Assembly: GCA_963565915.1 (NCBI GenBank)
Contig: OY751485.1
Location: forward strand, 5,270,001 to 5,334,000
Origin: Entoloma clypeatum
Lineage: Eukaryota > Basidiomycota > Agaricomycetes > Agaricales > Entolomataceae
Direction of reading: 5' to 3'
Length of the DNA stretch: 64,000 nt
A program made the position numbers and the translations under genes. The notes below the pieces were generated by a model. It was not told the DNA's origin and searched no databases. It saw only the letters and a list, made by a program, of their open reading frames with translations. Below, piece after piece: positions 44,213 through 58,303 of this stretch (the stretch's first letter is position 1; the number at the start of each line of letters is the position of its first letter).

Positions 44213-45901
44213 AGCAGAAAATTCGGGACCCGAGATGATGGCTTTTATAACACTTTTTCCATCCTCGCTTTTTCCGGCACGGGTAGCCTGGAATGCAGAA
44301 ACCGCTTGTTCAAAAGTGAACCTGATTGGCCGTAGTGTCAGAGCGGACACATTTCATGCCAAGGAATTACAACACACCGATGAGTAACAAGGGGTTTGAG
44401 ATCAATCTTTCCCTGGGCAACCAAGGCAATGGCGAGAGGATAGTCGCCAGGCTAGTGTCGGTATCAGGTCACCGTCATCATACGAGGAAACTCCCAACAT
44501 ACCCCATAACGGAATGATCCCTTGTAGTTGAGTTCTTTGGTGATGACTTGACCCACGTCGATTGTGACATTAGGGTTTCCCATTCCGACCTGTCCCGAAT
44601 CAGCATCGCGTGGTTCGATATTGGAACCTTCTACCTGAACGACCGTTCCCCCTGATTTGGCGACATATATCGCAGTTTGGATCGACACTTGTGCTCCGCT
44701 AGCATCTATGACCAAATCGATCGCGTTCTTGCCTCGGTCCTCGATTCCGAGTTCCGACTTGAGCTTCTCGGAATTTCGCTTGCTGTATTGTCCGTGGGTC
44801 TCGCCGTCGTTGAATTTAGGCGGAAGGTAAACATCGGTTGCAGCGTAGGTTTTGGCGAAATCAAGGCGAGCAGGCACAATATCAACGGCTACGATGCGAG
44901 AGGCCCCGAGGGCCTTTGCGACTGCCATACAAAGCAATCCGACTGGTCCACAGCCAAAAACGACGATTGATTGGCTAGCCCGGAACCCTCCAACGTTAGA
45001 GACAGAATGGACGCCCACCGCAAGAGGTTCGATCTAGACACGGTAAGGTCATAAAGAGTTACGAAAGTCAGGTATATACCATGGCCCCGTCCTCGAGTGA
45101 CAGTGCATCAGGTAGAGGGAATGCAAGATCTCCGGGTAGGCGGTAATAGCGACCCAAGGTTCCGTCATATGGAGGCGTGGCAGCAAAGACGATGTCGGCG
45201 CACAGCTACAGAGGACTGAAGCTCGAGCAGATACGATATCCTGGGGACCGCACCTCATAGCGACCGGCCTTGCAGAGCTCGCACTTCTCTGAGTATCATC
45301 GGTGAGGAATGTCAATGGCTGGTTTCAATGCACTATTTGTCACTCACTACAAGTTGCGCCAGGCTCCATTGCAACACGGTCCCCTGCTTTGAGGTGCTTG
45401 ACATTGACTCCAACTGATGAGGAAGTTGTCAAGAAGAAGTATGATTGATATCGGTGCCTAACTACCTTTGGAAATTACCCCGGACGACTCGTGGCCCAAA
45501 ACCTACGCAAATTCTGGGGTTAATATATGGACGATCGAATTCAGCAATACATGGCAAACCATCGGGTTGTTCACGACAAAATCGCCGATGCGCCCCTCTA
45601 CAAGGTAGTGAACCTGAAGGTATAGCTTGTCAGACCCACGGGTATTGATGGAGTTCATCGAACAATACATCTGAACCACAAATACCTGCAAAAACCATGA
45701 TGCTCGTGTGTATGAAAGCATGATAATTTCACTCACCAGTCCTCTTCACTTCGACAAGAACGTCATCGGCGGAAACTACGTTCCTTGAAGTTATGTCGCG
45801 TTGGTGGACTTGCGACATATTGACGTACTTTCGGGAATGGGACGCTGTTCATAAACTACGTCTTCGACGCCTCGAAGGACAAAGGATGGGTTATCGGACA
45901 T
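44213..45901 (-). CDS. Zinc-dependent xylitol/sorbitol-type dehydrogenase
   Basis: Eleven exons: 45901-45829, 45775-45737, 45685-45669 (17 nt), 45613-45560, 45502-45466, 45413-45348, 45288-45254, 45205-45080, 45033-44503, 44451-44378 and 44321-44213. Phases close to 386 residues. It starts MSDNPSFVLRGVEDVVYEQR. The catalytic zinc is held by GICGSDVHYL and VLGHESSG; the structural zinc by the cysteines of TCKKCELCKAGRYELC. The NAD-binding fold is SIVVFGCGPVGLLCMAVAK with VDIVPARL after it. The C-terminus is RAGKSEDGKSVIKAIISG. The closest memory is fungal xylitol dehydrogenase (xylitol to D-xylulose, NAD+), cytosolic, pentose catabolism; L-arabinitol or sorbitol dehydrogenase cannot be excluded. 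Confidence 0.9.
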
Positions 45902-47885
45902 TGATATTGCGGGCGATGCACTGTCAGTGAGAAATGAGAATTATATAGCGGCAAGTGCCGCTGCGTAGTACGTCATCTGACCTCCCAAGCCATCGGCGCT
46001 CCATCACAATGACAATGTAACGACCCCGGTCCTACTCTGGGTTTCTTTCGGGATTACTGGCCGTTTTTTGACATTCCCGACATCGTCCTATCAGTTGCGT
46101 ACAATGGGTACAGTGCAGCCTCCTACTGCTCTTTTCCGAGTACTCACCTATCTTCCTTCAAGCCGACATTGTCCTATCTCCGATGAGTATTGTGCTGGAG
46201 TACCAGGTTGTACTCGTTTTTACCCATCTCCTACGTACACTCAGATCGGCTATTCTGGCTGCTTGATTCCAATTGGCTTGGAAATAAGAAAATCCTTGCG
46301 CAATCCAATCCCATTTTCTGGCGATGTCACATCTGTGAGCCAATAGGACTGAAGCGGACCGCCCGACCCCGTGGACGGGATTTCTTCGGAGGCGTAAGAC
46401 GCGTTGAGTTCCCAAAACAGGTAAGTATGCGAATATCTCGGAAGATGGACAATAAATGAATTTCCTTTTTTGGGTACATTGCCCCGGGATTTGAGGGTGA
46501 TAACTTGAATTTCATGACAAGGTCTGACAGGAGCTTCTCTGCCCAAGTTGCTCGGCCCGGAGGTACTTACTGGGGGCATAACGAGCGAGTGGGACGACTT
46601 TTCCCTCCAAGTTGGCACCTAAGCCAATTTTTGATCGGTCAAAGTTTTGTGGGACCCTGTAATCGATCGGCCTTGTACCTTGACGAAATTATTGGCCATT
46701 TTTCTCACCCTCTGTGCCTCTGGTTCTCCCACCACGGTGGCCAACTTGTACGAACCTTGTGTTCCCTGCAGGATTATCCACGCTGGAGGTAAATCTGTCA
46801 TACAGTCGCGCGTGCGACGGGAGGGTGGGGCTTAATCAGGCAAGTATTTTCGGTATATAAGCAACCGTGGGTAAAGTGACTGCGACTCTAACAGTGATTT
46901 GGCGATCTATGTCAACGCGCCGCCGCCACGTTTCTATTGAACGGGCGACCCTTGCCGCTCGAATTCAATGACGTTCGTATAGCGGCCATCTTATATACAA
47001 AACGGAAAACGGAGAAGAAAAAAGGTTCCAAGGCTAAGTATGTGTACTTATAAGCACCCACCTTCGAAATTTCCTCCCCGCCTCAACTCTGCGTTGTCTT
47101 GTGATGGTCGAGGTCGATGTGTCAAGGTTCGAAGAGGCGACGTGGGAGCGGAATGCATTTCGTGCGTCGATTTTTGTTTCGATACTATGCTAAGGTTGAC
47201 TATAGCGTGGGCTGACAGTCGCTTGTGGGTGTCTTGTGTGTTATGAATACTGTGAGTCGGGTTGAGATGTGTGGCCGAGGTGATCGTCACACTGATCTGT
47301 CACCTGTGTACCGCTCAGTTCTTCAGTTGGATAATGAGGTGCGTACTAGCGCGTCGGTCGACTGTTTCTATCTCTTTCCGGCTTAAATGACACTAGGTCG
47401 AGTTCTTCTGGGTTAGTTGGGTGCCTCTTAACGGAGAGTTGCCCTGATCTGCGTTGTGTCACTTGCTTCAGAAACAGCGATGGTCTTTGGCGAAAGTTCT
47501 GTTTTTGTGGGTGGGTAGACGCGCAGTACTTCCAAGGTGATATTGCTCATCCCTCTCGTTTGAAGAGCCGATATTATGGTATGGCGTTCAATACGTGAGT
47601 CTTCTGATGTGCTTTTTGGGCTGCCCACGACGTTGGGTGCTGATTGTTGCGGAGAGGGAACCTGGTTGTGTATTTACAACCAAATCCAAGTTTCGAGGTG
47701 GCGTTTTTCTGAAGTTGCCAAGCGTGTTCATCAGAGGTAGCTGACCTCCTGCTTACAGTTGTAAGCGCATGTTTTGAACATTCCATTACATTTTCAACTA
47801 ATGTCCTCGGCATGTTCATTCGAGAAGCTGTTCGTTCGTTGGGCCTTTTTTCTTTGAAATAGTAACATCTTATACTTTCCCCAAG
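45902..47885. other. Long region without a confident gene
   Basis: About 2 kb upstream of the dehydrogenase. Both strands are stop-dense. The 47.0-47.9 kb part may hold N-terminal exons of the 7TM gene, but no frame or splice pair is convincing. No repeat matches in the window. Confidence 0.4.
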
Positions 47886-48893
47886 GTTCCAAGTTTTTCT
47901 ACTGGGCAAACGCTGGTGCATCTCTGCAGACTATCACGACACACCGTTAGCCTTATCCTTCAGGCTTTTCCCCGCTCGAGTTGAGTGCTGATCGGGTGAT
48001 TATTTGGCAGTCATTCTTCAACTTCGACTGTATGCCATGTACAGCAGCTCTAGAAGAATCTTCCACCTCTTTGTGAGTGTCGACATGATGTAGGGGTGTA
48101 AAACTCTTTGATCAACTTCAAAAGTAGATATTTTTGACGCTAGGTGAAGCCCTGATCATGGGATGCGTTTTTGGCATCCCTAATATGTTGCTTATCGGTG
48201 AGTTTGTGACGTCGGGGACTTAGACTTATCGACTGAATTGTACACTTTTTTTTTCAGCGACAAACGAACCTTCTCCGGGAAACTTCATCTGCGCCGACGC
48301 AGATCCTCCAGATGGCAGCCATTGGATTTTCTACTTTTGGGTGACAACGCTATTCACCGAGGGAGTATTGTTTCTCCTGGCGCTTTACAAGGCCTGGCAA
48401 CACCGGAAATCGGCTAATGGGAGCAATATCATGCAACGGCTAACGAAAGATTCCGTGCTGTATTTCTTCCTGTGGGTCGGCTGAGTTGTCGTATCCGACT
48501 TTGGCACTCACTGTCTCTTTTTAGTATCTTCTGGACCTACGGTGCAAATGTTATTCTATGGTACCACAATCGGGTAAGATGTTCAGAAAAGAGGTAGAAT
48601 CTATCTCAACGATACATGATGCGCAGATCACTTTGAACGAACTCGCACCTGCTTTCGCATTTGTTATACCGAACATTCTCACAAACCGACTTCTCATTTC
48701 TGTCCGTGCCAATTATTATAGCAAGGTAACGGATGTGGGGACCTATCTGGCGTCGCTCCAATTCACGTCTAGCCGTCATGATCGTTCGAGATCGACCCAA
48801 AGCCAAGCAAGTCGGACTCGGATGATCGACATATCCGCCCTCGAGCAAGCCCACGACTCGCTCCAAGCGTTCCATGAACGCACAGGAGTTTAA
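47886..48893 (+). CDS. 7TM protein of the basidiomycete DUF6533/6534 kind, 5' end unresolved
   Basis: Visible exons: 47886-47945 (SKFFYWANAGASLQTITTH), 48011-48076 (ILQLRLYAMYSSSRRIFHLF), 48145-48198 (EALIMGCVFGIPNMLLI), about 48259-48471 (GSHWIFYFWVTTLFTEGVLF, LTKDSVLYFFL), 48525-48573 (IFWTYGANVILWYHNR) and 48627-48893 (FAFVIPNILTNRLLISVRAN). At least five hydrophobic segments are separated by short loops. LQLRLYAMY, a RDSVLYFF-like segment and an xLTNRLLISVR end are the recurring pattern of the large basidiomycete membrane family with an N-terminal DUF6533. The second intron needs a weak GTGTCG donor to keep phase. The N-terminal part upstream of 47886 was not found. Function unknown. Confidence 0.65.
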
Positions 48894-49122
48894 GTAGACA
48901 CTTTAATTATTATACTATATAGTAATGCAATGCACGGGTCATTTTCTCCTGATCTAAGAGATTTGTGTCCAAAAGGGTGGACGTGACTCGATCACCTGGT
49001 TTTTTTTTTTGATTTATTTTATGTAAATGCACCGACTCATTCGCTCTCTTTCTTCTTTCCGACACATTACATCCCCGCCCAGCAAATCTTTCCGTCGCCC
49101 ACCACATCTCTTCCTTCGCAAC

Positions 49123-51354
<2,232 letters not shown>

Positions 51355-51506
51355 ATTAGAGAAAAATACAAGGTAGAAAAGTGTACGCAGAGTGACTTGT
51401 AGGAAGTTTGGAGAGAACATGGAATGGAAAGACATGTTCAACGCATGTAGAATCGCTCCTACTTATTTATACCCTGGTCATGGATGGACTCGGGATTACA
51501 TACTTA

Positions 51507-51950
51507 GGCCCCGTTCGGCTGCGCGAGTTAGCTAGAGTTAGCTAGAGTTGAGTAAGGTAAGACCCTTAATCTGGTAAGGGTCCTCTCTAACTCGACGTAG
51601 CCTTGTCACGCAAGTTTAGATAAACATTTGATCTTATCATCAATCCATCTCTTTACGTCTGCTCAACGTGTTGCATTCATCTCCAACTGCCTTCAGGCAG
51701 GCTTAAAGAACGGCAAAGTTCTTTTTCTTTCGCCACAGAACGTGGAGAGCCGGCGACGCTAGCGGCGAGGATCTGGATGCGCGATTCACAACCATTTGTT
51801 ACAGCTGGGGGGCGCGACGCGCGTCAGACGTTATCGCACGATGTGACTACTTGTGACTAACTTGACCTAACTATTGATCATTTTGATTGGCGGGGCTAAT
51901 CTAACTCAACTCTAGCTAACTCTAGCTAACTCTTGCAGCCGAACGGGGCC
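51507..51950. mobile_element. PIF/Harbinger-like MITE
   Basis: 444 bp. Terminal inverted repeats of about 48 bp begin GGCCCCGTTCGGCTGC on both strands and are nearly perfect; inside them AGTTAGCTAG is tandemly repeated. The flanking trinucleotide TTA (51504-51506 and 51951-51953) is the target duplication expected for PIF/Harbinger. No coding capacity. It sits 150 bp downstream of the KRS1 stop. Confidence 0.85.
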
Positions 51951-52411
51951 TTAGTCTGCCAGTGTACCGATGACCTTCGAGAGATACTATCTGAATGGCA
52001 TCGATAAGCTCTGGGTATATTACTACTGACACTGTATAATCTAAGACTAAGAGAATAAGTATCGTCTTCAGCAACCATGAATCCAACACCGAAATCAAGA
52101 AAAATAACTGATGCAATAAATACCGTAGTTGCACTACAAGGCACTTCAAGAGAGTTGCCAATTGGATCCGTCATGCACTATCGCATGTATAAGAATGGAG
52201 GCAACGATCAAGAGAAATGTCCATTCAATGAATCTTCCGCTCATCATTGCATGGCTGAAGATAATCTTGACTTTGCATTGGATGCTTGGTCGAGCCAACT
52301 CTTGTCGAAACGTCCACTTCTGCATCGCGTATGCCTCCCAACGACATAGGCCATGTTGAGGCCATGTATGGTGGTGGTCCTTCTACCAGACAGGAATATT
52401 AGCAGATGTGA
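51951..52411. other. Spacer between MITE and NLR-like gene 1
   Basis: AT-rich, without a gene. In the tandem paralogue the last exon would lie at the equivalent position; no sequence like it was found here. Confidence 0.45.
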
Positions 52412-54818
52412 TCAAGCGAGAGCGAGGAGAGGTGCTGTAATCTTTGTGGGTTCACACACCTTGAACCATTCTATTACACGCTCCACATCACTCTCCGAAG
52501 CCGTTTCGAGGTTGAACGTCGCAAGTTGTCGCACCAACTCCTCATCTCCCGGAATGCAGTTGGACACAAATCGACTCCAGCGAGAATCGATAGCGTCATG
52601 CCAGAATCTATAATGTTGATCCCTTGGAAACCCATGAGTTCCTCGACAAACATATCTGGAAATAAAGCATCTCTCACAAGGAAGGCTGTTCAAGGAAAAG
52701 GAGCCAGTTCTTTGTGATACAAGTGTAGCACGTGGCCCGCTCCTGGAACAAGTCGCCACATCTTTTTGGGTCGTCCAGAAATTCCCAGAGGTCTGCGCGG
52801 ACACCATGAAGGTGCAGTCTACCGAAGTCTTCGAGGGCCCAGTAGCGATCATCTTCAAGACAATTGACGGGAAAGCCGGATATCCTCAGTAGCTTTTGCA
52901 TCTCGTCAACAGAAGACACCCTTATTCCTTCATGAATCAGAATCAAAGCCGTTCGAATCAGGGGTGCAGAGCTTGGGGATATTTGGGAGCGGAAAGCAAG
53001 GTCAAGGAGTCCGGTGAAGTGTATAATTAAGTGCTCTGGGGGGTGTGGTCGGAGAAGCTACAGAAAAATCTTGGGGGTCAATAGGGACTATCCGAGTCAG
53101 ATGGATGAACATACGTTACTTTGAAATATCGAATAATGGAGCTCAACATACACAGGAGTGCCACTTGATTCTGTGAATTCCAGAGGCTTGATGATGAGAT
53201 ACAGGCATTCCACATCTTGGTGGTCTGGTGAAGATGATCAAGGAGGGGTTTCTCGGACGTCGAGCCCACCGCGTTGACGAGATGCTCTGTCAAATTCAGG
53301 AAGAACTGGCAAAGCATATCCAAACTGGGCGATAAGGCATCAGCATTGGACTTCGTGTTTCTTGTCTCAAAGTCTTGAATGAAACCGCCGACCCTCCGAA
53401 CCATGTCCGCATGAATCTCCTCGCGATCGATATAATATTTCCCAGCCCGAGTTTTGTCGAAAAGGAAGTCTGGGAACGAGGTGTGAACTGGCCTGACCCG
53501 CATGACGCCGTCCCTCTCTCCTGGGCTGAAGTGCAAAACAGAGTGGAGCCCGCGCAAGGTCGACACGACATCACCAGAACGCAGATTGAGAAGCGCCTCA
53601 ACGTATGCGGTACTCTCGTAGATCTCCGATGATCCAGTCACATGGAGTGGGATGAAAAGAACCCCCAGAATACGCAGGAGGGATTTGGTGTAAGGGCAGG
53701 TTGATAGAACTTGTAGATACAAATCATCAATCTCTGTAGAGGCGACTGAGGGGCGCGAGATTACCCGCTCAAGCCGGTCGATGGGCGAAATGTACTCTTC
53801 ATCGTCAGAAATGCCCCCTTCGCCAACGTATCTGAGCAAGGTGGATGCATGTATGAAATAACCGCCTGAACGATCTGCGAGCAATTGGACAACGTCATCC
53901 GGTGGCCAGGGTGTCGGGATGGACCTCATTGTATTGGCATGCTTCTTATCTTCATGTATTTCGTTGAATCCATGTCTAAGGAAGATATAGACGTCGTCCC
54001 GTGCTTGAGCGTTCCCATCAAGCGAGAATTCGGTGGCACCAAGCTTCCTTTCAAAGAAGCTCTGTATGTGGGACTCCTCACGGCTGACGACGAGGAACCG
54101 CAGCGGGAGCTCGTGCATATTGATGAGTTGAGCAATATGGCCCAAGAGCTCCAACTGGTCCGCTTCACTATTGCACTCGTCCACGCCATCAACGACTACT
54201 AGAAAAGGAGAGGGCGAATCTCCTGAGCGGGGGGAAGATGGTAACAGGAGCGGCTTGATGATCAGCTGCGTCAACTGTGCGTCATGATGTTGGTGGATGA
54301 TCGTGAGATCGCTCTCGACCGCATCGCAGATGTTTTTTCTCTTGTCTCGCATGGATAAAGCAAGTTGGAGGGCAAGCGTCGTGAAGAAGGCCCTTGAAGT
54401 ATTGCGCGAGGAGGCTCTTGCGAAGAAGAAGCTGGCAGCTAGTTGCCCTCGATCGGCGCATATTTCCGATATCTTCTGTGCTATTGCAGACTTTCCAGCA
54501 CCAATAGGGCCGGAGAGCCAGCAGACCCTTGTGCCGTTAACATCATCGATCCATCGTTGAACCTCGGCCAGCAAGTCCAACCGAGTCCCGAGATGACATT
54601 TAGGATAGGGGGAGCGATCAAGAGAATTGAAAGCGGCGCCTGGCGAGGAAGCTCGAAACAATTCCAGAAGCCCTGTTCGCAATGAGCAACAAGTTCAAGT
54701 TCCACTCCCCGTTTTATGAATGCTGACCTGTCTCCGAATAGTGGATAGTTATGTTCTGCCCATTGTAAATATTCAAGTTCCCGTGGATGTCTTGGAACGA
54801 GCTGTTTGAAAATTGCAT
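52412..54818 (-). CDS. NACHT-domain NLR-like protein 1, shortened C-terminus
   Basis: Exons: 54818-54728, 54672-53120, 53057-52678 and 52622-52412; 744 residues. It starts MQFSNSSFQDIHGNLN, a short N-terminal motif of basidiomycete NLR-like proteins (FQDIHGNLNIYNGQNI). The conserved entry RSPYPKCHLGTRLDLL precedes NACHT: Walker A GPIGAGKSAIAQ (about residue 85), Walker B FLVVVDGVDEC and sensor LRFLVVSREESHI. A long helical region follows, without WD40, ankyrin or TPR repeats. The protein ends EWFKVCEPTK…LALA because the frame runs through the place where paralogue 2 splices to its last exon; that exon is missing. Fungal NACHT proteins take part in non-self recognition and programmed cell death; the role here is inferred. 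Confidence 0.85.
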
Positions 54819-55019
54819 GAAAACGACGTGAAGGGGCCACAATTACAAGATTGAAGAGCGGGAGGCACAGTGAAGGTACCATGTTATAAGGGTTCAACGT
54901 ACAACTTTCGGCTGTGCCCATGATGTTCAAGTATTGAATACACCGTACAGCCACACCGCCACCGTCTTTCGGCTATGTATCGCAGTAACGACAAATGCTA
55001 GTACAATTTCAGTGTATTG

Positions 55020-57925
55020 CTAGGTGCCAAATGGTATTCTACAGAATGATTCGCGACAAACAGCCGGAGGGGGTAAAGTTAATTTACATGGAATATCGGT
55101 CATTGCATCACAATAGGCCGCGCCTGCAGGATAGCTGGTGATGCGCTGCTCCTTGTCATGCACCCCAAGAAGAAGCCAGCAAACGATAAACAACAGCATC
55201 CATTTGTTAAGTGCCCCCGTCATCATGAAATCGATGGCCTTGTTCACTTCGTGCATGGTGGGTAAAACGTGTTTCTCTTGGGGTCCCCACTTCTCGACCG
55301 CGTAGGCTTGCCATTGACGTAGCACATCCCGTGGTGGTTTTTTTGCATCCTAGTATAATGTTGTTTAAGAGAGAATACGAGAATAAATACGACGGGAAAA
55401 GGCGGTACCTGCAGCCAATCCATAATACGTCTTGTATCAGTCTTGGAAGCCATATCAGGGTTGAAGACCCGGAGCCTGTCTATCAAGTCTTCGTCCCCTG
55501 GGACACAATGACGAAGAAACTGACTCCAGCGAGGATCAAAAGTGTCATGCCAGAACCTGTAATTCCTATCTCTAGAAAGAAAAAAAAAGGGAGGGGGGGG
55601 GGGGCGTAAGAGGATGTGTGCGCCAATCCAGCCCAAGCAGCTTACACGGAAGGGTTTTCAAGGAAGAGGAGCCAATGCTTTACGATACGAGTGTAACACT
55701 TCGCTTGATCGTGGATCAAGTCGCCACACCTCTTTGGATTATCCAAAAATTCCCAAAGGTCTCCGCGGACCCCATGAAGATCCGGTGTGCTAGAATCCAG
55801 AAGGGCCATTGCATACCGGCGGAATTCCTCTTCACCATGGCCGACGGGGAACCCCGATATTCGAAGCAACTCTTCCATATTCTCGATTGAAGACATAATG
55901 ACGTCCTCCCGGGCAAGGATCAAGATTGCTTTGAGCATTGCCGAACAAGTTGGGGAGCTGATGTGGGATCGGAAAGCAAGGTCAAGGAGCTCCGTGAACT
56001 GGTGGATCAAATCCGCTGGAGGATGCGGTCGGAGAAGCTGTGCCAAGGTTTTCGGGGTGAGTACAATCAGAAGCATGACAAAAAGGACGGGCTACCTTGA
56101 AATACCGTCTGACCGAGCTCAGCATTCGCAGCAAAGCTATGCGATTGTCGGAATTCCAAAGGCCGGACGCCAAAATACATGGGCCCCAGTCCCTGGCGCT
56201 CTCAGCAAGCTGATGGAGGAGGGCGTCCTGGGACGTTGAGCCTACTGCGTTAACGAGATGCTCCGTTAAATTCGGAAGTAATTGGCATAGCAAAGTCAAG
56301 CTAGATTAGTTTGAATCAGTCTTCTTTCTTCAACAACGATCACATCAGTAATGACGTACTCTAGAGTGGATTTTTCATTCTTAAAGTTTCGGATAAACCC
56401 TGCAGTCCTTCGAACCATGTCTGCATTGATCTCCTTGCGGTCGATATGATATTCAGCAGCTCGGGATTTGTCGAAGAGGAAGTCTACAAATGATCGATGT
56501 AATGGCATAACACGGACGACGCCATCCTTGTGGCCTTGATTGAAATCCAAGACAGAGTGGAGCCCGCGCAGGGTCGACAAAACCTGTCCGGACCGTAAAT
56601 TGAGGATGGCCTCAACATTATCAATCTTGTCATAGATCGCGGACGGTCCACAGAACTGTGGAGGTAGTAGTAGCAAGACTCCCATAATGTTCGACAAGGT
56701 GTGAGGGGGAGGGTGACAGATTGATAGGATCTGCAGATACAAACTATCAAGTCCGGTGGCGAAGGGGGAGCTGGGCGAAGTGGGCGAAGTGGGCGAAGCG
56801 CCAAGTACTTGCTGAAGTCGCTCGACAGGTGAAGAATATCCAGCTTCAAGGTATCGCAATACAGTCCTTGCGTAAACGAATAATCCGCCGGATCGCTTTG
56901 CAAGACATCGGGTCTCCTCATCTGATGGCCAGGGTTTCGAAACAGATTCCATACTGGCGCCATGCCTTGCGGAATCGCATAGTCCCCTGAAGCTACTGCG
57001 AAGGAACAGGGCGACATCTTGGTATGCATCGTTGCCAGTGTCCAGCGAAAACAATGTGATTTTGAGCGAGATAGTGGTACAGAAAGTGTGGATATGAGGT
57101 CCCGATCGGCTAGTAACGAGGAATCGCAGCGGAAGTGTGTGCGTTTCTGTCAGCTGGCGGAAATGGGATAAGAGTTCCAGCTGCTCCCCGTTGTCACCGC
57201 ATTCATCCAGGGCGTCGACAACCACCACAAAAGGTTCCCTTCGTAATTTGGAGCGTGATGATAAAAGTGGTCGAACTATCAGGCGCATCAACTGCGCGGA
57301 ATGCGGCTGATGGAGGAGTGTGGCATCGTCCTGTACGGCTTGAAACACTTGCTTCCTGTTTTTTGGTATAGACAGAGCAAGTTGTAGAGCAAGCGTCGGG
57401 AAGAAGTGTTTAGAGGTATTGCGCGAATGGTCCGATCTAGAAAAGAAGAAGCTTGCAGCCAATTGGGCCCGCGCCGAGCAGGTTTCCGCAACCGTCTGCG
57501 CGATTGCTGACTTTCCCACACCCGGTGGTCCATGCAGCCAAAGAATCTTGGTGCCTTTGGTGTCTCCAATCCATTTTTCGATATCGTTTAATATGGCTAC
57601 TCGTGTTCCGGGGTGGCATCTGGCGGGAGAGGGACGCTCTGGAGAATCGAAAGCGAAGCCCAGGGAAGCTGCTCGAAGCAAAGGCAGGGATCCTACACAC
57701 AGTGATCAACGGGATCGTTTCGTCCCGATAGGTAAATGGATACTGACCTGGGTGGTTTGTCAATACATTGATGTTCGGGTCACCTCCTGCATCGATGAAG
57801 GAACTATCCTGAATGTACGGGTTGGACGATTGAGAACACATCGCCGGGGATGCGAGCCTGTCATACGGAACGAGATCCTGTGAGGAGACAGAGGACTGGT
57901 CTTTCTCGCGGAAAAGGGTATACAT
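55020..57925 (-). CDS. NACHT-domain NLR-like protein 2 with C-terminal membrane segment
   Basis: Exons: 57925-57748, 57692-56360, 56300-56096, 56037-55646, 55571-55409 and 55349-55020; 866 residues. A start at MCSQSSNPYIQDSS is also possible. N-terminal motif SFIDAGGDPNINVLTNH; entry RPSPARCHPGTRVAIL; Walker A GPPGVGKSAIAQ; Walker B FVVVVDALDEC; then the same helical tail as gene 1 (RGDLWEFLDNPKRCGDL, RNYRFWHDTFDPRWSQF). The last exon encodes a membrane segment (NKWMLLFIVCWLLLGVHD) and a Cys-containing tail. Intron 4 contains a run of about 14 pyrimidines C then T before its acceptor. The gene lies 200 bp upstream of gene 1 on the same strand; the two are tandem duplicates that share intron positions. 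Confidence 0.87.
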
Positions 57926-58303
57926 TCACGGGACCCAAGATGGCTACTCGTTGCCAGCGGTAGAAGTGTCGAATAGTAAGTATTCTGATGGTGTGCAACT
58001 GGGGGACAGGGTGGAGGCCTGAGGAATGTTGGTACTGCGGCCGACTTATAGGGCGTAGGCGTGATGGTAGATGGCGCTGTCTTTGAGACAGACACGGGCA
58101 AGCTGCGGAAGGATGACGCAACTAACCACGTGACACTGCGACCAAAACTTGAAGTGGACATTGGATGGCCTCATGGCAACTTGCAAAGAATGAAAGAATT
58201 CCTGTGGAGGTGGATGAACGATTCGGATGCGCTGAGGATGCCAGGGAACGAGGTTACTTCAGGGAGAGCGTGGAAGATCTGAGAACGCTGTTGATTGGAC
58301 TTT
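57926..58303. repeat. Intergenic spacer; 58150-58303 part of a segmental duplication
   Basis: 57926-58149 is the promoter side of NLR gene 2. From 58150 (GAAGTGGACATTGGA) the sequence is a diverged copy of 62688 on. Shared pieces include CAACTTGCAAAGAA, TGGATGAACGA, GATGCCAGGGAACGAGG and TGTTGATTGGACTTTT. Confidence 0.7.

Noticed and set aside
54481..54954. 157-residue frame as N-terminus of NLR-like gene 1
   Set aside because: Its phase does not join the NACHT exon. The frame from 54818 (MQFSNSSFQDIHGNLN) joins in phase and matches the N-terminal motif of the paralogue.
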